A DNA stretch of 11,373 nt, from positions 1-11,373 of the forward strand of contig JALLAZ010000895.1 in assembly GCA_036939755.1 (NCBI GenBank), written 5' to 3'. Positions 1 to 6,474 of this stretch are shown here, in pieces. Origin of the DNA: Stephanodiscus triporus. Its lineage: Eukaryota; Bacillariophyta; Thalassiosirophyceae; Thalassiosirales; Thalassiosiraceae. Both the position numbers and the translations under genes were made by a program. The notes under the pieces are model-generated. The model saw only the letters and a program-made list of their open reading frames with translations, was not told where the DNA came from and made no database searches. Position 1 is the stretch's first letter. Every line of letters starts with the position of its first letter.

Positions 1-264
1 GTACACCGGCTTAAGGTCGCCATAGTGACCCTAACATCTGACCAACAAGGAGATAGAGTAAGTAAGAAAGGATGGTGAATGCAGCGGAGAGAGAGAGAGG
101 GGAGAGGGAAAAACATATTATGGAACGCGTCAAAAGACTGTGCCGGTGCAGGATGTAAAGCTTAGCAAGGACTTTCTCCAGATGTGAATCAGATGAAAGT
201 TGGAGCTGTGGAAAAGTCAAAGAAGAAAAAGTTTGGTCTTTCTGATGTTTTAAAACGATGTTAA
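1..264 (+). other. Possible 3' exons of a truncated plus-strand gene
   Basis: Frame 1 is open from the window edge to a good splice-donor match (GTAAGT at 58-63). An intron of 58-165 ending in TTAG would keep phase 0 and join a 32-codon tail ending in a lysine-rich, protein-like stretch (KKKKFGLSDVLKRC) and TAA at 262-264. A second acceptor after 151 (GTGCAG) would instead give a short tail ending in TGA at 185-187. I do not recognise the protein. The candidate intron is purine-rich just where a pyrimidine tract would be expected, which argues against this model. The competing reading is a minus-strand gene starting at ATG 23-21 (MATLSR...) and leaving the window, with the same tract serving as its CT-rich leader. 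Either is weakly supported. Confidence 0.22.
86..113. repeat. Purine-only (GA)-rich tract
   Basis: The plus strand is uninterrupted purine here and includes a short (GA)n run, so the minus strand is a pure CT tract. It lies in the unassigned left part of the window. It resembles, in opposite orientation, the CT-rich stretch in the bS6m leader at 1694-1735, so it may be a promoter or leader element of a minus-strand gene starting near position 23. It could equally be a simple microsatellite. Confidence 0.6.
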
Positions 265-433
265 GTAGTAACTGTAACAGAATAAGGCACACGGTCATGT
301 TACATCATGATGTTGCTCCCATAAAAAGTTATCGAATACATACTCGATATAATCAGCTTGTGTCCAAGTAAGGAGGAGTTACGCAAATTTGTACTCAATC
401 AACCGTGGTGTGTGCTTAGCATACATGCATGTA
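265..433. other. Spacer downstream of ECH1, no gene seen
   Basis: This stretch follows the ECH1 stop codon and must include its 3' untranslated region. I see no convincing coding frame, RNA gene or repeat in it. Confidence 0.5.
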
Positions 434-1600
434 TCAAAGACGAGAGTGTGAATGCAGCGGTTCAAAATGAATTGCTCCTCCTCCTTTCATCATGAATGAT
501 TTCACTAAATCCTCTGACATCAATGCCGTTGAATTGTGCAGTGCGACGTGTTCTAATCCTTCCGAAACAGCATGATCTCGAGAGAAATTTAACGACGCCT
601 TCGTAATTGTTGCAGCAACGGGTGAATTTCGGCTAATTCTTTGGCAAATGTCATTCGCGGTATCAATGAGACTGTGTTTGGTCGGTGATATTCGGCTCAC
701 AAAGCCAATTCTCAGTGCATCGTCCGCACTGAAATCTTCTGCCAGAATGTTGGTTGATGAGAACAAGATACCGTGTAATGAAGAGAGTGGGTAAAAGATA
801 GGAACACGATTAATCAGCTCACCACCTGTGAAACAAAGCTCTCTTACACGTGATCCAAATCCAACGAGCTTAGGAAATCTCTGCAGCGTCCCTACATCAG
901 CCGCCAATCCCAATCTGACCTCTCGGATACTAAACTTTGCATCAGGGCTGCATACCCGGACGTCAGCGCAGCACGTTAGATCAATACCAGCACCAATGCA
1001 TGCTCCATGAATAGCCGCCACAACTGGTACAGGGCATTCTTCCACGGCCGTAAATGCAGATTGCATTTGCAATATTTGCGATCGAAATGCGATAGATTTA
1101 CGTGCAACATCCTGTGATGAATTATCATCGCCTGTATAATTGCAATCAATTCCAGAGAAGAACTTTTCATCAGTGACGTCAATCCCGCCGCAGAAGCCTT
1201 TCCCACTACCGATCATCAAAATGCATCGACATCCATCACCAGTTGTTCCAATATGAGAGAACGCATCACCAATTTCTTTCCACATCTACGTAAAGAAAAT
1301 TTGATAAGATTGTTAGATTATGCAGTTCGGGTAGCAACCTTTTACCTTCCTCGACTCATCAACCCCACATACCTGAGCATTGATCGCATTGGCCTTTTTC
1401 GGACGATTTAATGCTACCACAGTCACAAAAGGCAGTGAATGGTGGTATGAAATTGATAGATATGAAAATTGGGCATCCAATGGATGTTGTGGCATCGTTG
1501 ACAATGGTAACGGCGCCATGGACAGATTCCGAGACCACGGTGAGGTGTGTGAGAGAGTTTGCCTTGAACGAGAGAGTGGCGCGTAGAGAGTACTACTCAT
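434..1600 (-). CDS. ECH1: Delta(3,5)-delta(2,4)-dienoyl-CoA isomerase (crotonase family), 3 exons
   Basis: The CDS is complement(434..738, 823..1285, 1373..1600), 331 residues after splicing. ECH1 moves double bonds (3,5-dienoyl to 2,4-dienoyl-CoA) so that odd-position unsaturated fatty acids can pass through beta-oxidation. The crotonase core runs from about residue 57 to 310. The second oxyanion-loop region is HGACIGAGID (169-178). Asp178, Glu198 and Asp206 have exactly the spacing of the rat enzyme's catalytic Asp176, Glu196 and Asp204, and the segment GLAADVGTLQR is nearly identical to the mammalian one. The N-terminus has Ser and Arg but no acidic residue before 42, a plausible mitochondrial presequence. 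The C-terminus is SRL, a type 1 peroxisomal signal; the mammalian enzyme also carries both kinds of signal. The ATG at 1283-1285 is internal (NAINAQ|MWKEIGDAF), because exon 1 supplies the conserved LNRPKKANAIN segment. Met28 or Met36 could be alternative starts. Confidence 0.92.
739..822 (-). other. ECH1 intron 2 (84 nt, in frame, no stop)
   Basis: On the minus strand the segment begins GTGAGC and ends CTGGCAG. It is 84 nt long and contains no in-frame stop, so the reading frame runs straight through and an ORF finder keeps it as coding. Removing it gives FTGEDFSADDALRIGFVSR, the same length as the matching human ECH1 segment (FTARKMMADEALDSGLVSR). Keeping it would insert 28 residues absent from the family. 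The intron call therefore rests on splice consensus plus exact family length. Confidence 0.85.
1286..1372 (-). other. ECH1 intron 1 (87 nt)
   Basis: It begins GTATGT and ends ACGTAG on the minus strand, phase 0, with a T-rich stretch before the acceptor. Read through, the frame hits TAA. Splicing joins NAINAQ to MWKEIGDAF, which aligns without gap to the human ECH1 segment. Confidence 0.92.
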
Positions 1601-1844
1601 AATAGAGGTAGTTCCAGTTACCTACGTACTCTACTCTCAGGTACTCTAGCTTAGAGTACGATACTTACTTTAAGTAAAGTCGCACCTTCCAAGCTCTCTC
1701 CTCTCCTCTCATCTCACCCCGCCCGCCCCTCTCCCATCGATGCGCTGGTTATGCGCTCTTACCGACACAGCACTTGATTCTGCCACACGCCTGCCCCGAT
1801 TGATCACCTTCTTCTTATAATCTTCAGTTGAGCTAGTGCTAATC
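1601..1844. promoter_or_regulatory. Divergent promoter region between ECH1 and bS6m
   Basis: The two start codons face away from each other 244 bp apart, so both promoters must lie here or extend into neighbouring transcribed sequence. The ECH1 side is rich in GTAC/TACTCT words: TACCTACGTA (1619-1628), TACTCT at 1627, 1632 and 1642, ACTCTAG (1643-1649) and GTACGATA (1656-1663). It also has two inverted repeats, one of them TTACTT-T-AAGTAA (1665-1677). The bS6m side has a CT-rich tract (1694-1735), a common feature of leaders of translation-machinery genes. No TATA box stands out. Function is inferred from position and motif sharing. Confidence 0.55.
1641..1659. repeat. Perfect inverted repeat, 8-bp arms
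   Basis: GTACTCTA-GCT-TAGAGTAC is a perfect palindrome with a 3-nt centre. It overlaps the shared promoter motifs ACTCTAG and GTACGATA and lies 41-59 bp upstream of the ECH1 start codon. It may be a dimeric factor-binding site. Confidence 0.6.
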
Positions 1845-2494
1845 ATGGTGTTTTACGAGTGCATGATGACCGCGAAAAATACGGCGCGTGAGTTGTTCTG
1901 CTGTCCTCGTGGTGCTGTTCTGTTCTGCACAGGATTGTGCTTGTCCTGGCATCATCAAGTCAGTTGCTGCTTTCGGATGCAACACTGGCTAATTAATATG
2001 AACCTTTTGTCTATTACTGGATGATTGTACTTGCATATTACAAAACTCATCTATTCCCGTTCCTTCGCCTCTCCGAAAAAACTGGTTTATGGACAAAAAA
2101 ACTACAAAATGATTCACTGCACTCAGACTACAACACCCTGACGGCGCTGATGAAAGAAATTTCTCTGAAAATAGTCAACAACGGGGGCATAGTTCGCTCC
2201 ATCCAAAATCACGGCATACGCCAACTCCCCCATCGATTCAAGGCCAAGTATGCCGATCGAGAGGGAAATCGATACTATGAAAAGGGACGCTTCATTTCGG
2301 TATTTTATGATGCCAATCCAAACGTTATGAAACAAGTTCAGGGGATATTAAACTTGGATGACCAAGTTCTTAGGATCACTCACCTGAGGGCGTCAAACAA
2401 ATTTGGCGAAGTTAATAATTTGAAGGAAAATAAAAATCCGTACATTCAGGAGATTTTGGAAGAGCTCGGACTTGAGGGATCATCGAAAAAGTAG
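1845..2494 (+). CDS. MRPS6: Mitochondrial small-subunit ribosomal protein bS6m, 2 exons
   Basis: The CDS is join(1845..1887, 2127..2494), 136 residues, close to human MRPS6 (about 125). bS6m binds small-subunit rRNA in the platform of the mitochondrial ribosome. The 43-nt first exon encodes MVFYECMMTAKNTA, the family's first beta strand (M-x-x-YE). Exon 2 continues with helix 1 (YNTLTALMKEISLKIVNNGG), then GGIVRSIQNHGIRQLPHR (34-51), which matches the family pattern G-x-[IV]VR-x-x-x-N-x-G-x-R-x-LP, then the strand GRFISVFYDANP and DDQVLRITHLR. The open frame also extends upstream to an ATG at 2021, but those residues do not look like S6 and lie in the intron. No clear presequence is visible; internal targeting is likely. 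It diverges from ECH1 and converges on the MAP kinase gene. Nuclear-encoded mitochondrial identity is inferred: a plastid S6 is possible but the sequence looks closer to the mitochondrial form. Confidence 0.85.
1888..2126 (+). other. bS6m intron (239 nt)
   Basis: The donor is GTGAGT directly after codon 14 plus one base, and the acceptor is ACTCAG. The phase fits, giving a CAC (His) codon at the junction. It is by far the longest intron in the window; the other six are 66-96 nt. I looked for a box C/D small nucleolar RNA, since ribosomal protein introns often host them, and did not find a matching box pair. Confidence 0.8.
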
Positions 2495-2910
2495 GCATAG
2501 CTCGGAGTTAATACTCATCTATGGCTAGTCAAAATTTTAAAGGCTACAACCTTTAGCTTAAATTAATCTTAACGGTGCCTGGTTTCTGACCATTCCTTGA
2601 GATAACCTCTTTGATTTGCGGGCACTAATTCTAATCCCAACCTTCTAGAGAGGTACTGGTTGTTGAACGGCGCTTGGAATCTAAACAGGACCTCAGTTGA
2701 TTTTAACATCTATTGCAACGCCTACCATGTATATAGTGAGTAATCCAACTGACAACGATCGACATCACACAAAAATACACAAACTTTACATTGAGATTAG
2801 TTCCCTCCCGCGGAGCCGGTATCTTTTATAACTCTGATCCTGCATCACACGCTTAACATGCAAATCTATCCACAAACAGCAGAAACTGCCAAAGTACAAA
2901 CCCGGCGTCC
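2495..2910. other. Convergent 3' spacer, no gene seen
   Basis: These 416 bp lie between the bS6m and MAP kinase stop codons and must hold both 3' untranslated regions. I see no coding frame with family resemblance, no tRNA-like fold and no clear repeat. A short minus-strand frame that extends into the kinase's last exon has biased, unconvincing composition. Confidence 0.6.
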
Positions 2911-4543
2911 CTAAATGTAATGTAGATTTGAAGGGCGACGATTTGGCGGCCGGGTGCCATCTTTCCTTGGTGGAACCGGCAGGCAGTTGGGGCGGAAGTC
3001 TCCAACTTCTTCCCATATCAGCTCTTGCAATCGAATCCGATGCAATTTTTCATCCTCAAAGCTGAAGTCGAAAGCCTGATCACAGACTGGCTCATCTTCT
3101 TCGCTGTGTAGATGTGCCATAAAGGGATGCTTCAGCGCTTCCTCGACAGTAATGCGCTTTCGCGGGTGGATTTGTAGCATCCTTCTTAGCAAGTCTATGC
3201 ACTCAACTGTTGCATTTGGAAACTGCTGATTAAGAGGTACCAATGGCTTGGTCTGCAGTTTGCGCATGAAACGCCGTGCCTTCTCGGATGTCACGAAGTC
3301 GAGATCCTCCTCGGGGAGTTTTCCAAGCTTGGCTGTAATAAGAGTGAGCTTCATAAAATGTAATGGAATGAATTAAGGATACAAGGCGACACACAAGGTA
3401 AGGAAAAATTGACGTAAAATTAATTCTCACCTGGTCAATATAATCTTCGCCTGGGAAGAGAGGCTTTCGGGATAATAATTCTGCCAATATGCATCCTGTA
3501 CTCCAAATATCTACTGGTTTGTCATATTCATGGCATGCCAGCATAATCTCAGGCGCACGATACCATCTTGTCACCACATATTCCGTCAACAGATGGCGCT
3601 TGCTTGAATCTTTCATTTGTTCACTGCCGTACACGCCCCTCGCAAGACCAAAGTCGCACACCTTCAAATCACAATTGGAATTAACCAAGAGATTTGAAGG
3701 TTTCAAATCACGATGCAATACATTTGCCGAGTGAATGTACTTCAGCGCCCTCAACACCTGGTAGATAAAATACTGGACGTGATCCAAGCTTAAGCTTTGC
3801 TTGGAATAAATGATCCTGTATAAATCTGTCTCCATCAATTCGCTGACAATATATACATCCGTGAAATCATCCACGTAACGCGCCATGGGCGGCATCATGT
3901 CAACAATATTAACAATGTTCTCATGCTTGAAATGTTTCAACAGCTTAATCTCACGAAGAATTCGCTTGGCGTCGATCTCATCCTGAAACGCCTTGGGCAC
4001 CATCTTAATTGCCACTCGGGAATTTAAGTGAGTATCTTGCGCCGAAATGACGACGCCGTACGCGCCGGATCCGATGACACGGGTGAATGCGAACTTGGTA
4101 TCAACCGTGAAAGTATGGTTTCCGGCCTTGAATGTGTGGGCGCTGTAAGGCGTGATGCTTTTGAATCGACTGAACGACCCGCTGTGACTCGCAGTTGACC
4201 TACCGCTGTAGGGCATGATGATCTCTGTCCCGTACTCTGACGCGATTGACCCATCGTCCATGGACATGGAATTCCCGTCGTATGACGTGAAGGCGGCGGT
4301 GGTAGCCGTGTCATCTTTGGAGACCATCTTGGCGATGGTGTTGCGGCTTTCGTACGACAGGGTAGCGCGGACGTCTTCGTGGTCATTGCGTTGTTCACGT
4401 GGATGATGGTATCCCGATGCTGCGTGGTGGTGATGCTGCTTGACAGGATGGTGCGACGATGCATGGTGGACAGAATGCTTAGATGGTTGCCTCGAAGAGT
4501 TCATCCCCGGCATGGAGGAGTAGTTTTGGTAATTCGACGACAT
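2911..4543 (-). CDS. ERK-type mitogen-activated protein kinase (TEY class), 2 exons
   Basis: The CDS is complement(2911..3348, 3431..4543), 516 residues. It should be a Ser/Thr kinase at the end of a MAPK cascade, activated by a dual-specificity MAPK kinase. The kinase domain spans about 151-448. It has the glycine loop IGSGAYGVV (157-165), VAIK lysine 180, helix-C Glu198, HRD 277-279, DFG 297-299 and the activation motif Thr320-Glu-Tyr322, followed by [10 protein letters not shown]. After the domain, [10 protein letters not shown] (451-460) fits the common docking consensus LHxxxDEPxC used to bind activators, phosphatases and substrates. DFG to TEY is about five residues longer than in ERK2. 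The first ~150 residues are a low-complexity extension rich in Ser and His ([10 protein letters not shown]), probably disordered. The start is ATG 4543; the frame reaches further upstream but has no earlier ATG. Which MAPK subgroup it belongs to cannot be settled by eye. Confidence 0.95.
3349..3430 (-). other. MAP kinase intron (82 nt)
   Basis: The donor is CAG|GTGAGA and the acceptor TATGAAG, phase 0. Splicing gives [16 protein letters not shown], matching the invariant MAPK stretch (G-x-D-Y-x-x-Q-L-x-L-I). Reading through either side gives non-kinase sequence, so the boundary is well supported. Confidence 0.92.
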
Positions 4544-5239
4544 CTTTGCTTCAGACGATCGACGCAGGTGCAATTTGCGAGCAGCCCGTGGTTAATTGAT
4601 GACACCGAATATAGATGATTGTTACAAATGCAACAAGCCAGTGGAAAAGAGCGACCTTTGAAGAATGCTTGTGGGAGACAATGATGATTTTATTTCAAAG
4701 CCGGTGGTAGATCTGTGTATTTTTATGGTTGTAATTAAGGCATGTTGTGATAAGATTGACCCCTCGCTCGTCGTCTCTTTTGTGCTCGCTCCCAGGGGGA
4801 GGCGTCGGAGGCAAACTTTCCACCCTTTATCTCTTTACGAGACGAACATGTAATAAAGAAATGCATTTGAATTGATTCCATATGTGAAAAGGATTGGACC
4901 TGTTTCGTGAAAAACATGTGCACTCTTCTTCAATTGGAGAATCCACAAAATTCTTGTCGAGAAAGAAACAAGAAAGGTCAATAGTACGATTGTACAACAT
5001 AGAGGGTAGATAAGTTTTGTACTCCTACTACTTATGTTAGATAGGTACGATAGTAGATATTTCTAGTATCTAAATATCCGCAGCCCACGCTGGATGGCGC
5101 GAATCTTCGGCGGCTGAGAAAAAATGAATGACACACCGGCGGGCTCTCACCATACACACCACTTCTTTTTTCACCCCCGTGCCAAGCCAAAAGTCCTCAC
5201 CAGTTCACGTTCAGTCCTACACTGTCGTTATCTCCGGAA
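4544..5239. promoter_or_regulatory. Divergent promoter region between MAP kinase and ataxin-3-like gene
   Basis: This 696-bp stretch carries both 5' leaders and promoters. Small open frames in it show no family resemblance. A GTAC/TAGTA-rich block lies at 4981-5078, 160-260 bp upstream of the ataxin-3-like start. It contains GTACGATTGTAC (4984-4995), GTACGATA (5045-5052), TCTAGTAT (5062-5069, also present upstream of the TBC1D23-like gene) and the pair AGATA/TATCT (5055-5071). Its position suggests it serves the plus-strand gene, but it could serve both. Confidence 0.5.
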
Positions 5240-6402
5240 ATGTCCACCGCCAATCAACACTGGATCTATCACGAGAGACAGGAGGCCCAACTCTGCGGCC
5301 AACACGCACTGAATAATCTCGTCCAACAAAATGCCTTCTCTCCCGGGGACCTCGCAGAAATCGCCGACCAGCTGGATCAAATGGAGCTCAACTACATGGC
5401 TCAGAATAACGAGGGGGGCGTCGCATCGAAGGACTACCTGAAACGCTTGGCGGAGGGGTCGGGGAACGTCGACGAGTCCGGAAATTTCAGCATTGAAGTA
5501 TTGCGCTCGGCATTGTTGAGCAGGTTCAATTTAGAATTGCCGAACATTAAGCAAAAGGGCGTGGGTGATAAAATTGACGTCGCCGAACTTGACGGTTTTG
5601 TAAGTGAAAGTGTCCAAGTCTCGTCATTCATTTAATAAATACGTTTCCAGCTCAACGAGTAACTATCTTCGACATTTTTCTCCGGCAGATCTGCAACCGC
5701 GCTAGTCACTGGTTTGCGATACGGAAAATTAATGGCAGATACTACAATTTGAACTCAACACTTGAGCGTCCAGAGATTATATCACATTTCAAATTGGCGG
5801 CTGAAATGGAGGCGTTGCAAAATGCGGGATATTCCGTATTTTGTGTCTTGGATTCACTCCCCCCTTCATGTTCCAATGAGGCTATGATGGATTTGGGATT
5901 ATCGGAATACTGGTGGAAGGAAGAGGATTTGATCAGCGGAAAGTCTAATGCCACCACGCGTGCAGATAATCCATGGACAAAGGTCGGGAGTGGAAGACGC
6001 TTAGATGGAAAGTGGCCGGCGACGGGGGACGGCGGAAATGGTAAGCATGTAAGCGAAATGACTGAGCAAGAAATGTTGGACGCGGCCATAGCCGCGAGTA
6101 TGGAGCAATCTGCACCATCAAACTATGATCGAGACTGTAGCCTGACTGAGGAGCCCGAGGAAGGGGCACCAGGAACTGTCAAAATACAATTCAGACTACC
6201 AGATGGAACACGTGCTGTGCGTCGTTTCGATTCGTCCAATCCTGTTGGGGTGCTTTACGCGTTTGTTGCTAACAAATGCCCGAACCAGAGGATTGAGCTG
6301 CGTGCTGGGTTCCCTCCGAAGGATATTAACGTGCAAAAGGGCTTAACCATAGCCGAGTCAAAATTGGCAGGTGAAATGATTCACGGGCGGTATATTATAT
6401 GA
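5240..6402 (+). CDS. ATXN3: Ataxin-3-like Josephin deubiquitinase with UIM and C-terminal UBX-like domain, 2 exons
   Basis: The CDS is join(5240..5599, 5689..6402), 357 residues. It should be a cysteine protease that trims ubiquitin chains, probably working with the p97/VCP (Cdc48) unfoldase. The Josephin domain covers about 8-178 with the full active site: Gln14, Cys19 (QLCGQHALNNL), His127 (SHWFAIRK) and Asn142 (YNLNS). His to Asn spacing is 15, as in human ataxin-3 (119 and 134). A ubiquitin-interacting motif lies at 246-260 (EQEMLDAAIAASMEQ), with the L-x-x-A-x-x-x-S core. Residues 282-357 form a ubiquitin-like UBX domain beginning TVKIQFRLPDG; the loop that carries FPR in p97-binding UBX domains reads FPP here. 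Human ataxin-3 has no UBX but several UIMs and a polyglutamine; neither a polyglutamine nor a second UIM is present here. Similar Josephin-UBX layouts are known in protists such as Plasmodium. The start ATG gives a normal Josephin N-terminus. Confidence 0.93.
5600..5688 (+). other. Ataxin-3-like intron (89 nt)
   Basis: The donor is GTAAGT and the acceptor CCGGCAG after a T-rich run, phase 0. Splicing joins ELDGF to ICNRASHWF, matching human ataxin-3 (ERSF|ICNYKEHWF). Read-through ends in TAA. Confidence 0.95.
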
Positions 6403-6474
6403 GCTTTTATCACATCATTTAACACAGCGCACTAAACTTTATCTAAGCACTACAGTTACTCATTGTCTTTTGAT
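6403..6474. other. 72-bp convergent gap
   Basis: The stop codons of the ataxin-3-like gene (TGA 6400-6402) and the TBC1D23-like gene (TGA at 6477-6475, minus) are 72 bp apart. Both 3' untranslated regions must fit here or overlap in antisense with the opposing transcript. No strong palindrome is visible. Confidence 0.7.

Noticed and set aside
11..298. A 95-codon hydrophobic minus-strand open frame
   Set aside because: Its Leu/Ser richness comes from reading the complement of purine-rich DNA, it resembles no family I know, and it competes with a better spliced plus-strand reading.
1283..1285. The ATG at the head of ECH1 exon 2 as the start codon
   Set aside because: It follows an ACGTAG acceptor and corresponds to an internal residue; the upstream exon carries conserved crotonase sequence (VVALNRPKKANAIN).
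1888..2126. A small nucleolar RNA inside the bS6m intron
   Set aside because: A weak box-C-like GGATGATT lacks a matching CTGA box D and flanking terminal stem, so there is no support.
2021..2126. ATG 2021 as the bS6m start
   Set aside because: The residues it adds do not look like S6, while the upstream exon 1845-1887 supplies the conserved N-terminus in the right phase with a GTGAGT donor.
2786..3016. A minus-strand open frame overlapping the MAP kinase C-terminus
   Set aside because: It is out of frame with the kinase exon, has no family resemblance and runs into the 3' spacer.
4665..5312. Small open frames of 60-65 codons in the MAP kinase/ataxin-3-like intergenic region
   Set aside because: They overlap one another or the ataxin-3-like start in other frames and have no recognisable motif.
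5240..6402. Polyglutamine tract as in human ataxin-3
   Set aside because: No run of glutamine codons exists in the gene; the longest is QQ.
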